From assembly GCF_000223375.1 (NCBI RefSeq), contig NC_017384.1, positions 1,924,501 to 1,988,500 of the forward strand: a stretch of DNA of 64,000 nt, written 5' to 3'. The stretch comes from Ketogulonicigenium vulgare WSH-001. Its GTDB lineage: Bacteria > Pseudomonadota > Alphaproteobacteria > Rhodobacterales > Rhodobacteraceae. The first letter of the stretch is position 1; the number at the start of each line of letters is the position of its first letter. The notes under the pieces were generated by a model. That model was not told the origin of the DNA and searched no databases. It worked only from the letters and a program-made list of their open reading frames with translations. The position numbers and the translations under genes were made by a program. Positions 1 through 11,241 of the stretch are shown one piece after another.

Positions 1-752
1 GTCGCGGCATTCGCGATGGTTTTCAGGCGCGCCACGTTCGAGGCAAAGGTCGTCGCAACGACCATACCATCGGCACTGGCGATCAGATTTTCGATCTCGG
101 TCGACAGGGTCGATTCGGAACGGCCCGCATGCGGGCTGAAAATATTGGTGGAATCGCACATCAGCGCCTTGACGCCACCCTCGGCCGCACGGGACCAAAG
201 CGCCTCGTCAAAGGCTTCGCCCACAACGGGGTTCACGTCGATTTTGAAATCGCCAGTGTGCAAAATGCGACCCTTGGGCGTGTCGATAATCAGACCGGCG
301 CTTTCGGGGATCGAGTGGCTGATCGGCAAAAAGCCGACGCTGAACGGGCCCATAGTGATGGTTTGCGCGGGCCAAGGCTCGACAATATTCAGCACGGATT
401 TGATCGGCGCGCCGGTGTCTTCCAGTTTTCCTGCGGCGATCAGTCCGGTGAATTTGCGCGCATAGATCGGCGCGCGCAGACGCGGCCACAGATGGCCGAT
501 GGCACCGATATGATCTTCGTGCGCATGGGTGATGATGATGCCTTCGATGCGGTCACGACGGGCTTCCAGCCATGCGACATCGGCAAAAATAAGATCGACA
601 CCGGGGGTCGTGTCCATATCGGGGAAAGCCACCCCAAGATCGACAACGATCAACCGTTCCTCGCCCGGCTTGCCATAGCCATAGACATAGGCGTTCATGC
701 CGATCTCGCCCGCGCCGCCGAGGGGAAGGTAGATCAGACGTTCCTGAGACAT
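1..752 (-). CDS. rnj: Ribonuclease J (5' part, runs off the window)
   Basis: Metallo-beta-lactamase-fold ribonuclease J, an endo- and 5'-3' exoribonuclease of mRNA decay and rRNA maturation. About 250 N-terminal residues of a family usually near 555 are present; the 3' part lies beyond base 1. The zinc-binding motif HAHEDH is at residues 76-81, after the family N-terminus with LGGAGEIGMN at about 11-20. The ATG at 750-752 gives the usual MSQERLIYLPLGG start. It lies downstream of birA in the same direction, separated by about 150 bases. The assignment is firm from the motif and the N-terminal family signature. Confidence 0.95.
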   Translation of the reverse strand, partial: MSQERLIYLPLGGAGEIGMNAYVYGYGKPGEERLIVVDLGVAFPDMDTTPGVDLIFADVAWLEARRDRIEGIIITHAHEDHIGAIGHLWPRLRAPIYARKFTGLIAAGKLEDTGAPIKSVLNIVEPWPAQTITMGPFSVGFLPISHSIPESAGLIIDTPKGRILHTGDFKIDVNPVVGEAFDEALWSRAAEGGVKALMCDSTNIFSPHAGRSESTLSTEIENLIASADGMVVATTFASNVARLKTIANAA

Positions 753-903
753 AGAATTTCCTTGATATTGGAGTAAGGGGAAGCGGGATAACCCCGCAAA
801 GTTTCAGATCTTGCGCGATCCGGTTGCATTGCACATCGCCCTCTGCGCGCAAGGATGCAAGCCCCCTGCGGCGATAAATTACAGGCAGTCGCGCGAATTT
901 GGT

Positions 904-1665
904 CTAGGGCTGGTGCGGCGCGGGGCCGAAATGTACCTCGGCCGCGGCGATGGTGCGGGGGCCGTCGGCACAGGTCAGCATCAGGTTGCCGTCATCGTCG
1001 ATACCGTCAAAGCGCCCCTCATAGGTGACATTGGGCAGCCGGGCGGTGATGGTTTTGCCGCGCATGACGGCGTGTTTCAGCCATTCATTGCGGATGGGGG
1101 CAAAGCCGTCGGTCGCAAAAATCGCCTCTTGCGCGGCAAAGGCGCGCGCCAGATGGGTCAGGAACACCTCGGGGTGCGGCGGATGCGCGCCCAAAGCGAC
1201 GGGAGCAAAAGCGGCGCCGTCGCTGTCCGGGGCCATCGCAAGGTTCACGCCGACGCCAATCGCCAGCCAATCGACGGCGGCGCCTTGCGCGCTGCTTTCC
1301 AGCAAGATGCCCGCGATCTTGCCACCGTCCAGCAGCACGTCATTGGGCCATTTCAGCCCAAGGCGCGCCGGATCGACAAAGGCCGACAGCGCAGTGCGCA
1401 GCGCGTTTGACATCAAGAAAGACCGCAGGCCCGCGCTATGCGGCGTGCCGCCGGGGCGGAAAACAACGGTGCCCGCGAAATTCCCCGCCGGATGCGTCCA
1501 CGCCCTGCCCCGCCGCCCGTGGCCCGCGGTTTGATCATGCGCCAAGATCCACAAGGGCCGCGTCAGGCCCAGTGCCAGTTGGCGGCGCGCCTCCAACATG
1601 GTGCTGTCGATACTGTCAAAGATGATCCGATCGACGCCAGCGGGCCAATCGGGATCAGTAAACAA
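904..1665 (-). CDS. birA: Biotin--[acetyl-CoA-carboxylase] ligase
   Basis: Monofunctional biotin protein ligase that attaches biotin to the carrier lysine of acetyl-CoA carboxylase and other biotin enzymes. 253 residues. The biotinyl-AMP loop GHGRRGR is at residues 48-54, and the KWPNDVL motif with KIAGILLE follows near 120-135. There is no N-terminal helix-turn-helix, so it should not act as the biotin-operon repressor known from E. coli. The ATG overlaps the end of nuoN by about 11 bases, so it is probably translated together with the nuo operon. A birA next to nuoN is usual in this bacterial group. Confidence 0.93.
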   Translation of the reverse strand: MFTDPDWPAGVDRIIFDSIDSTMLEARRQLALGLTRPLWILAHDQTAGHGRRGRAWTHPAGNFAGTVVFRPGGTPHSAGLRSFLMSNALRTALSAFVDPARLGLKWPNDVLLDGGKIAGILLESSAQGAAVDWLAIGVGVNLAMAPDSDGAAFAPVALGAHPPHPEVFLTHLARAFAAQEAIFATDGFAPIRNEWLKHAVMRGKTITARLPNVTYEGRFDGIDDDGNLMLTCADGPRTIAAAEVHFGPAPHQP

Positions 1666-3079
1666 GGGATTGCGCCGCCATTGCCGCCAATGATTCCAGT
1701 CCGAGCAGGTTCACCGCGCCCGCCACCATAGCCAGCGCCGCCAGCGCCAGCACCACAGGTGCGGCCCAGCCTTTGCCTGTCTCTAGCGCGCCTTCAGCCG
1801 GAGTGAAATACATCAGGTAAACGATGCGCAGATAATAATAGGCCCCGATGACTGAGGCGACGACCCCCGCCACCGCAAGCCAAACCAGCCCCGCATCCAC
1901 CGCCGCCCGCAAAACATAGATCTTGCCGAGGAAACCGACAAAGGGCGGCACGCCCGCAAGGCTGATCATCAGCGCCATCACTGCCAAGGCCCGCCCGGGC
2001 TGCGCCCAGCCTAGACCTTGCAGCGCGGACAGGCTGCTGATCGGCTGCCCATCGCGCTGCATCGACAAGATAAAGGCAAAGGCACCGACGCTGGTGGTGA
2101 CGTAAATCGCCATATAGGCCAGCATCGCCTCGACCCCCAGCGTGGTGCCTGCGGTCAGGCCGATCAGCGCGTAGCCCATATGCGCGATCGAGGAATAGGC
2201 CATCAGCCGTTTGATATCGCGCTGCGCGATACCGGCAATCGCCCCAAGGAACATCGACAGCACCGACAGCACGGCGATGATCTGCTGCCAGTCGGGCAGC
2301 ACGGGGGCAAAGCCGGTATGCACCAGCCGCGCCAGCATCGCCATCGCCGCCACCTTTGGCGCGGCGGCCATAAAGGCGGTGACAGGGGTCGGCGCGCCCT
2401 CGTAAACATCCGGCGTCCACATATGGAACGGCACGGCCGATATTTTGAACGCCGCCCCCGCCAGCAGAAAGACCAGGCCGAACAGCAATCCGATATTGGC
2501 GCTGGCGGCGGCCTCTGCAATGCCGGCAAGCGACGTCGTGCCTGCAAAGCCATAGGTCAGCGAGGCGCCATAAAGCAGCAGGCCGGACGATAGCGCGCCC
2601 AAGACGAAATATTTCAGACCTGCCTCGGACGAGGCCTCATCCTCGCGCCGGATCGCGGCAAGGATATAGAGGGCAAGGCTTTGCAGCTCGAGCCCCATGT
2701 AAAGGGTGATCAGGTCGGTGGCGCTGACCATCACCATCATGCCAACCACCGCCAGCACGACCAGCACGGGATATTCGAACCGCATCAGCCCCTGCCCCGC
2801 CAGCCAGCTTTGGCCCGTGGCCAGCACGGCGGCGGCGGACAGCAGGATCACCGCTTGCGCAAAGCGGGCAAAGGCGTCGATCTGCAGCAGCCCGTTAAAG
2901 CCCGCACCGTCGCCGCGAAAGGCGACAGCGACGCCGATAACAGCCAGCACGGCGGCGCTGATCGTGTTCAGCAACGGCCCCTCGCGATCCTGACCGCGCA
3001 GGGCACCCCACATCAGGGCCAGGACGGCAAAGAGCACCAGCGCAATCTCGGGCCAGATCAGGGCGAGGTCGGCAGCCAT
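1655..3079 (-). CDS. nuoN: NADH-quinone oxidoreductase subunit N
   Basis: Antiporter-like membrane subunit of complex I, part of the proton-pumping arm in the inner membrane. 474 residues, almost wholly hydrophobic, with a conserved lysine region (GGLKYF-type: EAGLKYFVLGALSSG) and many transmembrane helices. An ATG 51 bases further upstream is open, but the start at 3079 is preferred: a GGAGGG Shine-Dalgarno overlaps the end of nuoM and the nuoM TGA lies one base before the ATG. It is the last nuo gene of the cluster and overlaps birA. Confidence 0.95.
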   Translation of the reverse strand: MAADLALIWPEIALVLFAVLALMWGALRGQDREGPLLNTISAAVLAVIGVAVAFRGDGAGFNGLLQIDAFARFAQAVILLSAAAVLATGQSWLAGQGLMRFEYPVLVVLAVVGMMVMVSATDLITLYMGLELQSLALYILAAIRREDEASSEAGLKYFVLGALSSGLLLYGASLTYGFAGTTSLAGIAEAAASANIGLLFGLVFLLAGAAFKISAVPFHMWTPDVYEGAPTPVTAFMAAAPKVAAMAMLARLVHTGFAPVLPDWQQIIAVLSVLSMFLGAIAGIAQRDIKRLMAYSSIAHMGYALIGLTAGTTLGVEAMLAYMAIYVTTSVGAFAFILSMQRDGQPISSLSALQGLGWAQPGRALAVMALMISLAGVPPFVGFLGKIYVLRAAVDAGLVWLAVAGVVASVIGAYYYLRIVYLMYFTPAEGALETGKGWAAPVVLALAALAMVAGAVNLLGLESLAAMAAQSLVY

Positions 3080-3080
3080 A

Positions 3081-4604
3081 TCAGAACCCTCCATTCGCGC
3101 TGAGGTTTGCGGCAGCAAGTTCGGCCGCAACATGATCGACCAGCCGCTGTACGGACGGGCCGGTTATATCGGTCACCAGTGAGGGATAGACCCCCAGCAG
3201 GATCGTCATCACCACCAGCGGAACAAAGATTGCCGCCTCGCGCGGGGTGATATCCTGAATGGCCTCCAGCGGCTTGTGCAGGATCGGCCCCATGATCACG
3301 CGGCGGAACAGCCACAGCCCATAGCCCGCCGAAAAGATGATCCCCGTCCCCGCCACCAGCGCGACCCATGTGTTCGCCTGATAGGTCCCCAGCAAGGTCA
3401 GGAACTCGCCCACGAAACCCGATGTGCCTGGAAGGCCGATATTCGCCATGGTGAACAGCAAAAACAGCGCGCCATAGGCCGGCATACGGTTCAACAGGCC
3501 GCCAAAGGCCGAAATCTCGCGCGTGTGCATCCGGTCATAGATCACGCCCACCAGCAGGAACAGCGCGGCGGAAATGAACCCGTGGCTGATCATCTGAAAG
3601 ATCGCGCCATCCACCCCCTGCCGGTTCAGCGCGAACATCCCCATGGTCACAAAGCCCATATGCGCGACCGAAGAATAGGCGATCAGCTTTTTCATATCGC
3701 TTTGCACCAGCGCCACCAGCGAGGCATAGACCACCGCAATCGCCGATAGCCACAGCATCAGCGGGGCCAGCATGTCGGATGCGACGGGGAACATCGGCAG
3801 GCTAAAGCGCAAGAACCCATAGCCGCCCATCTTCAGCAGCACCGCCGCCAGAATGACCGAGCCTGATGTCGGCGCCTGCACGTGGGCGTCCGGCAGCCAA
3901 GTATGCACCGGCCACATCGGCATTTTCACCGCAAAGCTGGCAAAGAAGGCCAAGAACAGCAGCACCTGCATCCCGCCCGCAACCGGGAAAGGATAGGCGA
4001 TCAGCTCGATCGCGCCTTCGCCGCAGGCGGCGATACAGGTGGTGCCCGATTCCCAATACATCACCAGCATCGCTACCAGCATCAGCACCGAGCCGAGGAA
4101 GGTATAAAGAAAGAATTTGAACGCAGCATAGACGCGGTTCTTGCCGCCCCAGACGCCGATGATCAGGAACATCGGGATCAGGCCAGCCTCGAAAAACAGA
4201 TAGAACAGCACAAGATCAAGCGCGGTGAACACGCCGATCATCAGCGTCTCCAGCACCAGCCATGCGATCATCAGCGTGCGGGTGCGGTCCTGTACCGGCC
4301 AAGCCGTCAGGATCACCAGCGGCATCAGAAATGTCGTCAGCAGGACGAACAGCACCGAAATCCCGTCCACCCCAAGGCGATAGGACATGCCCATGACCCA
4401 GGCGCGATCCTCGACAAACTGAAAGCCGTCATAGGCGGGATCAAAGCCCGCAAGGATGAAAAGCGAGGCCGCGAACGTGGCAATCGTCACCCCCAGCGCG
4501 ACCCAGCGGGCGTTTTGCTGGACAGTGGGGCTTTCACCGCGCGTGAACAGCGCCAGCACCAGCGCGCCCAGCGCGGGCAGGAATGTGACCAGCGACAGCA
4601 GCAT
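3081..4604 (-). CDS. nuoM: NADH-quinone oxidoreductase subunit M
   Basis: Antiporter-like proton-translocating subunit M of complex I. 507 residues from the chosen ATG, which overlaps the nuoL stop as TGATG; translation coupling and the typical [13 protein letters not shown] beginning favour it over an ATG 30 bases upstream. The central region has the proton_antipo_M signatures ([22 protein letters not shown] and the [16 protein letters not shown] segment). The key membrane glutamate and lysines of the family are in place as far as can be judged by eye. Confidence 0.96.
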   Translation of the reverse strand: MLLSLVTFLPALGALVLALFTRGESPTVQQNARWVALGVTIATFAASLFILAGFDPAYDGFQFVEDRAWVMGMSYRLGVDGISVLFVLLTTFLMPLVILTAWPVQDRTRTLMIAWLVLETLMIGVFTALDLVLFYLFFEAGLIPMFLIIGVWGGKNRVYAAFKFFLYTFLGSVLMLVAMLVMYWESGTTCIAACGEGAIELIAYPFPVAGGMQVLLFLAFFASFAVKMPMWPVHTWLPDAHVQAPTSGSVILAAVLLKMGGYGFLRFSLPMFPVASDMLAPLMLWLSAIAVVYASLVALVQSDMKKLIAYSSVAHMGFVTMGMFALNRQGVDGAIFQMISHGFISAALFLLVGVIYDRMHTREISAFGGLLNRMPAYGALFLLFTMANIGLPGTSGFVGEFLTLLGTYQANTWVALVAGTGIIFSAGYGLWLFRRVIMGPILHKPLEAIQDITPREAAIFVPLVVMTILLGVYPSLVTDITGPSVQRLVDHVAAELAAANLSANGGF

Positions 4605-6622
4605 CAGCGCGCCCCTCCGAACAGGAACAGCCACAGCAGCAGCCCCACAACGCCCACCACCATCGCAAAGGCGTAGTGGAACAAATAGCCGCTTTGCGCC
4701 CGCGACAGCGCCCGCGTGGCGCGCGGGATCAGACCCATCGCGATACCGTTGATCGATCCATCAATCGCACCCTCATCGCCCTTGTGCCACAGGATGCGGC
4801 CAAGGCAGAGGGTGGGGCGCACCAACAGGCGGTCGTAAGCCTCGTCAAAATACCAGCGGTTCATCAAGAACGCATGGACGCCCGGCAGCCGCGCCGCCAG
4901 CTTGCCCGGCAGATCGGTGCGGATCAGATAGAAAACCACCGACACGGCAAGGCCGATCAGCATGGCAAAGAACGGTGCAAGCTTGACCCAAGTCGGCACC
5001 TCATGCGCGGCTTCCAGCACGTGGTTACCGGCGGCGATGAACAGCGCCCCCTCGCCCGGCAGGCCGACAAATTCATAATGGTGATCGCCAGCATCATGGA
5101 CGGGAATGCCGAAAAAGGCCCCGACCTGATCGGCATGACCAAAGAAATCGCTATACCAGACCATACCGGCCAGCACCGCGCCCACCGCCAGCACCGCCAT
5201 CGGCACCCACATGACCGCAGGACTTTCATGCGGGTGATGGTGATGCTCATCATAGCGCGGCTTGCCAAAGAAGGTCAGAAAGATCAGCCGCCAGCTATAG
5301 AAACTGGTCAGCGCGGCGGACAGCACCAGCACCGCAAAAGGCCAGAACCCTGCGCCCGCAAAGGCGCTCTCAATGACCGCATCCTTCGACAGGAATCCCG
5401 CAAAACCATAGGTCGTCAGCGGAAGGCCAACACCGGTGATCGCCAGCGTGCCGATCATCATCAGCGCAAAGGTCAGCGGGATATCGCGCCGCAGCCCGCC
5501 GTAATGGCGCATATCCTGTTCATGATGCGTCGCATGGATGACCGAGCCTGCGCCAAGGAACAGCAGCGCCTTGAAGAACGCATGGGTGAACAAATGGAAC
5601 ATGGCAACGCCGTAAGCGCCGACACCGACAGCCACGAACATATAGCCCAGCTGCGAACAGGTCGAATAGGCGATGACACGCTTGATATCGTTCTGCACCA
5701 GCGCGACCGTCGCGGCATAAAAGGCCGTCGCAGCCCCCAGCACGACGACAAAACCCGTCGCCAGCGGCGCATATTCCAAGATCGGCGACATGCGGCACAG
5801 CAGGAACACGCCCGCCGTCACCATGGTCGCGGCGTGGATCAGGGCAGAGACAGGCGTCGGCCCCTCCATCGCGTCGGGCAGCCATGTGTGCAGGAAAAGC
5901 TGCGCCGATTTGCCCATCGCGCCGACGAACAGCAGCAGGGCAACAAGCTCGGCCCCCGTCCATTCACGCCAGAGAAAGGGGATCCCCCCCTCGGCCAGCG
6001 CCGGGGCGCGGGTAAAGATCACGTCGAAATTCAGCGACCCGGTCGAGAGGAACAGCGCCATCATCGCGAGGTAAAGGCCAAGATCGCCGACGCGGTTCAC
6101 GACAAAGGCTTTCATCGCCGCGGCATTGGCGCTGTCTTTGCGGAAATAGAACCCAATCAGCAGGAAAGAGGCGAGGCCCACCCCCTCCCAGCCGACAAAC
6201 AGCTGCACGAGGTTATCGGCCGTGACCAGCAGCAGCATCGCAAAGGTGAACAGCGACAGATAGGCAAAGAACCGCGGCCGATAGCTTTCGCCATGGGCGA
6301 AATTATCATCATGCGCCATATAGCCCAGCGAATAGATATGGACGAGCGCCGAGACCGAGTTGATCACCACCAGCATGATCGCCGACAACCGGTCGACGCG
6401 GATCGCCCAATCGACATGCAGCGTGCCGACATCAATCAGCCGCAGCAGCTGTATGACCCGTGTATCGCCGTCAAAGCCAAGGAAGATGATCCACGACAGC
6501 ACCGCCGCCAGCACCAATAGCGCGCTGGCCAGGATCGTCGCCGCCTGCTGCCCGATGGTGCGCCAGCCAAAACCCGCAAGCACCGCGCCCGCGAGGGGGG
6601 CTAAAAGGATCGCCTGCTCCAT
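4604..6622 (-). CDS. nuoL: NADH-quinone oxidoreductase subunit L
   Basis: Largest antiporter-like subunit of complex I, at the distal end of the membrane arm, with the long lateral helix at its C-terminus. 672 residues. Family landmarks include [36 protein letters not shown] and [16 protein letters not shown]. Just upstream of the ATG at 6622 is an in-frame GTG at 6625; an AAAGG lies about 8 bases before the ATG, so I use the ATG. It begins 3 bases after the nuoK stop. A His-rich segment near residues 455-465 (EHHHHPHE) is notable but lies in a loop. Confidence 0.96.
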   Translation of the reverse strand: MEQAILLAPLAGAVLAGFGWRTIGQQAATILASALLVLAAVLSWIIFLGFDGDTRVIQLLRLIDVGTLHVDWAIRVDRLSAIMLVVINSVSALVHIYSLGYMAHDDNFAHGESYRPRFFAYLSLFTFAMLLLVTADNLVQLFVGWEGVGLASFLLIGFYFRKDSANAAAMKAFVVNRVGDLGLYLAMMALFLSTGSLNFDVIFTRAPALAEGGIPFLWREWTGAELVALLLFVGAMGKSAQLFLHTWLPDAMEGPTPVSALIHAATMVTAGVFLLCRMSPILEYAPLATGFVVVLGAATAFYAATVALVQNDIKRVIAYSTCSQLGYMFVAVGVGAYGVAMFHLFTHAFFKALLFLGAGSVIHATHHEQDMRHYGGLRRDIPLTFALMMIGTLAITGVGLPLTTYGFAGFLSKDAVIESAFAGAGFWPFAVLVLSAALTSFYSWRLIFLTFFGKPRYDEHHHHPHESPAVMWVPMAVLAVGAVLAGMVWYSDFFGHADQVGAFFGIPVHDAGDHHYEFVGLPGEGALFIAAGNHVLEAAHEVPTWVKLAPFFAMLIGLAVSVVFYLIRTDLPGKLAARLPGVHAFLMNRWYFDEAYDRLLVRPTLCLGRILWHKGDEGAIDGSINGIAMGLIPRATRALSRAQSGYLFHYAFAMVVGVVGLLLWLFLFGGAR

Positions 6623-6625
6623 CAC

Positions 6626-6934
6626 TTAGCCTTTCAACACATTCGCATCTTCGACGCCGATCGCGCCGCGCTTGCGGAAGAATGTCACCATGATCGCAAG
6701 GCCGATGGCCGATTCCGCCGCCGCAACCGTCAGCACGAACAGGGTGAACACCTGCCCCGTCAGATCGCCCAAGCTGGTGGAAAAGGTCACAAGGTTGATA
6801 TTCACCGCCAGCAAGATCAGCTCGACCGACATCAAAAGGATGATGACGTTGCGGCGGTTCAGGAACAGGCCGAACACGCCGATCACGAAGAGGATGCCCG
6901 CGACAGCAAGGTAATGGCCTTGGGTGATCATCAT
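6626..6934 (-). CDS. nuoK: NADH-quinone oxidoreductase subunit K
   Basis: Small membrane subunit K of complex I (102 residues, three predicted transmembrane helices, MrpC-like). Conserved glutamates occur in helix II ([11 protein letters not shown]) and helix III ([10 protein letters not shown]); in studied complexes these carry the proton path. The first ATG overlaps the nuoJ stop as ATGA; a second ATG follows at once and could also serve as the start. Length and motifs match the family exactly. Confidence 0.96.
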   Translation of the reverse strand: MMITQGHYLAVAGILFVIGVFGLFLNRRNVIILLMSVELILLAVNINLVTFSTSLGDLTGQVFTLFVLTVAAAESAIGLAIMVTFFRKRGAIGVEDANVLKG

Positions 6935-7545
6935 GATTTGCTCCGATCCAATCCCTGCCCGCTGCCGGGGTTTGCCATGCGGATCGCCTTGGCGGGATCG
7001 CGCGACATCTGCTCCAGCACATTTTGGCGTTTCACATCCTGCCGGTGGCGCATGGTCAGCACGATCGCCCCGATCATCGCGACCAGCAGCACCAGCCCCG
7101 CCAATTGGAAGGCGATGAAATAGCGATCATAGAGGATCAGTGCCAAAGCATGTGTATTATCGACGCCCGCAGGCGTGGGTGTGGCAAGGCGCGCTGATGC
7201 GCCGGGCGCTGCGCTCCAATCGCCAAAGACCATCACCAGCTGCGCGGCCAGCACTGCACCGATGACGACCCCCACAGGCACAAAGGCCCGCGATTTGGCG
7301 CGCAGGGCGGCAAAATCCACATCCAGCATCATCACGACGAACAGGAACAGCACCGCCACCGCGCCGACATAGACGATCATCAGGATCATCGCGACGAATT
7401 CCGCGCCTTGCAGCACGAATAGCCCCGCCGCCGACAGGAAGGCCGAGATCAGCCACAGCACCGCATGGACCGGGTTGCGCGCCGTCACCGTCATCAGCCC
7501 GCCGATCAGCGTGCCAGCGGCGAAAACGTAAAAGATGAAAGCCAT
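6931..7545 (-). CDS. nuoJ: NADH-quinone oxidoreductase subunit J
   Basis: Membrane subunit J of complex I (204 residues, five predicted transmembrane segments). The conserved third helix is recognisable as [22 protein letters not shown], which forms the pi-bulge helix in known structures. The C-terminal tail after the last helix is charged and runs to the overlap with nuoK. It begins 9 bases after nuoI. Confidence 0.95.
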   Translation of the reverse strand: MAFIFYVFAAGTLIGGLMTVTARNPVHAVLWLISAFLSAAGLFVLQGAEFVAMILMIVYVGAVAVLFLFVVMMLDVDFAALRAKSRAFVPVGVVIGAVLAAQLVMVFGDWSAAPGASARLATPTPAGVDNTHALALILYDRYFIAFQLAGLVLLVAMIGAIVLTMRHRQDVKRQNVLEQMSRDPAKAIRMANPGSGQGLDRSKS

Positions 7546-7554
7546 GATGCCCCC

Positions 7555-8049
7555 TTAACGATAAGGCGCGTCCGCCGCCAAGTTGCGGGCAATTTCCGCC
7601 TCCCATTTATCGCCATTCGCCAGCAATTTGTCCTTGTCATAGAACAGCTCTTCGCGGGATTCGGTGGCGAATTCGAAATTCGGGCCTTCGACGATCGCAT
7701 CCACGGGGCAGGCCTCTTGGCAAAAGCCGCAATAGATGCATTTCGTCATGTCGATGTCATAGCGCGTGGTGCGGCGGCTGCCGTCATCGCGCGGCTCGGC
7801 ATCAATGGTGATGGCCTGCGCGGGGCAGATCGCCTCGCAGAGCTTGCAGGCGATGCAGCGTTCCTCGCCAGAGGGATAGCGGCGCAGCGCATGTTCCCCG
7901 CGAAAGCGCGGCGAGAGCGGCACCTTTTCATGCGGGTAATTCACCGTCGGGCGCGGTCGGAAAAAGTATTTCATCCCCAGCCGAAAGCCGTCCCAAACGT
8001 CTTTGAGCAGAAAGTATTTTGCGGCGCGGGTATAGTCGATCTGCGACAT
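7555..8049 (-). CDS. nuoI: NADH-quinone oxidoreductase subunit I (2x[4Fe-4S])
   Basis: Peripheral-arm ferredoxin-like subunit carrying clusters N6a and N6b, passing electrons towards NuoB. 164 residues. Two complete [4Fe-4S] motifs are visible: [12 protein letters not shown] with cysteines 65, 68, 71 and 75, and [12 protein letters not shown] with cysteines 104, 107, 110 and 114. It sits between nuoH and nuoJ in the conserved order. Confidence 0.97.
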   Translation of the reverse strand: MSQIDYTRAAKYFLLKDVWDGFRLGMKYFFRPRPTVNYPHEKVPLSPRFRGEHALRRYPSGEERCIACKLCEAICPAQAITIDAEPRDDGSRRTTRYDIDMTKCIYCGFCQEACPVDAIVEGPNFEFATESREELFYDKDKLLANGDKWEAEIARNLAADAPYR

Positions 8050-8053
8050 GCCT

Positions 8054-9094
8054 CTAGCCCCCTATGGCCCAGCGGGCCCAAGTCCCGCCCAAGATTTCAA
8101 ATTTCGCAAGGAAAGCGACCAACACGACCCACCCCAGCGACAGCGGCAGGAAGACTTTCCAGCCGATACGCATCAGCTGGTCGTGGCGATAACGCGGCAC
8201 TGTCGCCTTGACCAAGGCGAAGATAAAGAAACAGGCCAGCACCTTCAGGATGAACCAGAATATCCCGTCCGCCACCCCCGGAATAGGCGACAGCCAGCCG
8301 CCGAGGAATAGCAGCGTGACCAGTGCGCACATCAGCACGACGGCCGTCAGCTCGCCAATCATGAACAGCAGAAAGGGGGTCGAGGAATATTCGACCTGAT
8401 AGCCCGCAACCAGTTCCGATTCCGCCTCGGGCAGGTCGAACGGTGGGCGGTTGGTTTCCGCCAAAGCCGAGATAAAGAACAGGAATAGCATCGGGAAATG
8501 CGCGACCCAATACCACGAGAAGATGCCATAAGCGCCGTCCTGCGCATGGACGATGGCCGAGAGGTTCATCGATCCGGTCGAGATAATGATCCCGATGATA
8601 ATCAGGCCCAGCGAGACCTCGTAGGAAATCATCTGCGCCGCCGACCGCAGCGCCCCCAAAAACGCGTATTTCGAATTGGAGGCCCAGCCGCCCATGATCA
8701 CGCCGTAAACCTCTAGCGAGGAGACCGCAAAGATATACAGGATCGCGACGTTGATATCGGCCAGCACCCAGCCATCGCTGAACGGGATCACCGCCCAGCC
8801 GGCCATCGCCAGCACAAAGGACAGCAGCGGCGCAAGGAAGAAGACGAACCGATCCGCGCCGGCGGGCACGATGACTTCCTTGACGATATATTTCAGGAAA
8901 TCGGCAAAGCTTTGCAGCAAGCCCCATGGCCCGACCACATTCGGGCCGCGCCGCAGCTGCACTGCCGCCCAGACCTTGCGGTCGGCATACATCAAAAACG
9001 CCAGTGCCAGCAGGATGCAGACCATCACCAGCAGGCTTTGGCCAAGGATCAGCAGCACAATGCCAAAGGGGTTTTGTGTGAAAAACAGGGGCAT
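8054..9094 (-). CDS. nuoH: NADH-quinone oxidoreductase subunit H
   Basis: Membrane subunit H that forms part of the quinone-binding chamber of complex I, linking the peripheral and membrane arms. 346 residues with about eight transmembrane segments. The conserved loop [14 protein letters not shown] and the [23 protein letters not shown] signature are both present. It is 3 bases from nuoG and 4 from nuoI, so the genes are clearly cotranscribed. Confidence 0.96.
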   Translation of the reverse strand: MPLFFTQNPFGIVLLILGQSLLVMVCILLALAFLMYADRKVWAAVQLRRGPNVVGPWGLLQSFADFLKYIVKEVIVPAGADRFVFFLAPLLSFVLAMAGWAVIPFSDGWVLADINVAILYIFAVSSLEVYGVIMGGWASNSKYAFLGALRSAAQMISYEVSLGLIIIGIIISTGSMNLSAIVHAQDGAYGIFSWYWVAHFPMLFLFFISALAETNRPPFDLPEAESELVAGYQVEYSSTPFLLFMIGELTAVVLMCALVTLLFLGGWLSPIPGVADGIFWFILKVLACFFIFALVKATVPRYRHDQLMRIGWKVFLPLSLGWVVLVAFLAKFEILGGTWARWAIGG

Positions 9095-9097
9095 CCG

Positions 9098-11089
9098 CTA
9101 CTCCGCCGCGATGGCGCGTTTGCGCGCCTGTCCCGCAAGTTGCCCCATCAGGGTCGAGGCGCGGGCAATCGGGTTCGTCAGGTAAAAATCGACATCGGGT
9201 AGTGCGAAATCGCCACTGCCCAGCCTGCCCAGGGGCAGATCGGGCGCGGGATTTTCGGGCACGACATCAAGGCGCGCCAGATGCGGATGCGCCTGCACCA
9301 GATGCTGGCGCAACCCCGCAAGGCTATCCCAGGGCAACACCCGCCCCGCCGCACCCGATACGGCGCGCAGCACCGCCCAATTCTCGCGCGCCTCGCCGGG
9401 CGGGAAAGCCGCACGCAGCGCTAATTGCGGGCGCCCTTCGGTGTTCACAAACAGGCCGCTTTCCTCGGTATAGCAGGCAGCGGGCAAGATCAGATCAGCG
9501 CGATGCGCGCCGCGATCACCGTGGCTGCCCTGATAGATCACAAAGGGCCCCTCGGGGATGTCGATCTCGTCGACGCCAAGGGCATAGACCACATCGGCAC
9601 CCGTCAGCGCGGCTTGAACGCCGCCCTCGGTCGCAGCGCCGACATCCAATGCGCCAACACGCGCGGCGGCTGTATGCAGCACCAGCACTTTGCCCCCCTG
9701 CGCGGCGGCGGCGGCAAAGACCTCGGCCAAAACGGCGGCGCCATCCGTGCCGGTCAGCGCGCTCGCGCCAATAATGAACAGCGCGCCATCTACAGGCTCA
9801 CGCGGCAGTGCCGCCAGCGCGGCGCGGCCCGTGCCGGCATGGGTATAAGCATAGGTCAGATCGACCGCCGGCCCGATCAGGGTCACATCGGCCCCCTTGA
9901 TCCAGGATTTGCGGATACGCGCGTTCAACACCGGCGCATCCACGCGCGGGTTGGTGCCAATCAGCGTGATCTGCCGCGCGACATCAATATCGTTGATGCT
10001 GGCCGTGCCGACATAGCCGCCGCGCTGCAACGGCAGCGCCGCACCATCCAGCCGCGATTCCACCCGCCCCCCAAGGGATTCGACCAGCAATTTCAGCGCA
10101 TAGGCGGCCTCTGCCGGTGCCAAATCACCGACCAGCCCCGCAACTTTGCCCCCCGCGAGCTTTGTCCCCGCCAGCGCCAAAGCCTCGTCCCACGCCACCG
10201 CACGCAGACGGCCATCTTCGCGGATATAGGGCCGGTCAAGGCGTTGGCGTCGCAATCCATCCCAGATGAAACGCGTCTTGTCCGAGATCCATTCCTCGTT
10301 CACGCCATCATGGTTGCGCGGCAGGATGCGCATCACGTCGCGCCCGCGGGTGTCGACGCGGATATTGCTGCCCAGCGCATCCATCACATCCACGCTTGGC
10401 GTGCGGGTCAGCTCCCACGGGCGGGCGTTGAACGCATAGGGTTTCGAGGTCAGCGCCCCCACCGGGCACAGATCAATGATGTTGCCCTGCAAATTCGATT
10501 GCAGCGTCTGCCCCAGATAGGATGTGACCTCGGCATCCTCGCCCCGTCCGGTCTGGCCCATCTGGGTGATGCCCGCAACTTCGGTGGTGAAACGCACACA
10601 GCGCGTGCAACTGATGCAGCGCGTCATATGAGTCTCGACCAAAGGTCCCAGATCGAGGTCGTCAGAGGCGCGTTTGGGCAGAGTGAACCTGCTGGTCGCC
10701 TTGCCATAGGCGACCGCCTGATCTTGCAGATCGCATTCGCCGCCCTGATCGCAGATCGGGCAATCCAGCGGGTGGTTGATCAGCAGGAATTCCATGACGC
10801 CCGATCGCGCCTTTTGCACCATCGGGCTTTGTGTCAGCACCACGGGCGGCTGCCCCTCGGCGCCGGGGCGCAGATCGCGCACCTGCATCGCGCAAGAGGC
10901 GGTCGGCTTTGGCGGGCCGCCCACCACTTCGACCAGACACATGCGGCAATTGCCCGCAATCGACAGCCGTTCGTGATAGCAAAAACGGGGGATTTCGACC
11001 CCGGCAGCCTCACAGGCCTGTATCAGGGTCATTGCGGCGGGCACTTCGACTACCCGTCCGTCGATACTGATCTTGCGTAGGTCTTGCAT
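9098..11089 (-). CDS. nuoG: NADH-quinone oxidoreductase subunit G
   Basis: Largest peripheral subunit of complex I, carrying clusters N1b, N4 and N5. 663 residues, the short form seen in Paracoccus Nqo3. The N-terminal [2Fe-2S] cysteines are at about 37, 48, 51 and 66; the N5 motif follows in [19 protein letters not shown] and the N4 motif in [14 protein letters not shown]. The C-terminal half is a degenerate molybdopterin-oxidoreductase fold. A 152-base spacer separates it from the upstream DUF5333 gene, the largest gap inside the nuo cluster. Confidence 0.96.
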   Translation of the reverse strand: MQDLRKISIDGRVVEVPAAMTLIQACEAAGVEIPRFCYHERLSIAGNCRMCLVEVVGGPPKPTASCAMQVRDLRPGAEGQPPVVLTQSPMVQKARSGVMEFLLINHPLDCPICDQGGECDLQDQAVAYGKATSRFTLPKRASDDLDLGPLVETHMTRCISCTRCVRFTTEVAGITQMGQTGRGEDAEVTSYLGQTLQSNLQGNIIDLCPVGALTSKPYAFNARPWELTRTPSVDVMDALGSNIRVDTRGRDVMRILPRNHDGVNEEWISDKTRFIWDGLRRQRLDRPYIREDGRLRAVAWDEALALAGTKLAGGKVAGLVGDLAPAEAAYALKLLVESLGGRVESRLDGAALPLQRGGYVGTASINDIDVARQITLIGTNPRVDAPVLNARIRKSWIKGADVTLIGPAVDLTYAYTHAGTGRAALAALPREPVDGALFIIGASALTGTDGAAVLAEVFAAAAAQGGKVLVLHTAAARVGALDVGAATEGGVQAALTGADVVYALGVDEIDIPEGPFVIYQGSHGDRGAHRADLILPAACYTEESGLFVNTEGRPQLALRAAFPPGEARENWAVLRAVSGAAGRVLPWDSLAGLRQHLVQAHPHLARLDVVPENPAPDLPLGRLGSGDFALPDVDFYLTNPIARASTLMGQLAGQARKRAIAAE

Positions 11090-11241
11090 ACCTGCGTGTC
11101 CCTAGTATCCCACGGTATACGATCCGTGGTGAGGTCCATTTGACCCTATCTAAATCCGCCACCAAGCACCAGAGCAAAGCGCGACAATTTGCCCACTTTT
11201 TCTGACGTTACGTTATTTTTTCAGCGGTTTGATGACAGGTG

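Noticed and set aside
4676..6520. Open frame of 614 codons on the plus strand opposite nuoL
   Set aside because: Low-complexity His/Arg/Gln-rich translation with no family features; a shadow of GC-rich codon usage in nuoL. The same holds for the long frames opposite nuoG (9425-11080), katG (22103-24085), the siderophore receptor (25321-27156) and hisA-hisE (59884-61758).
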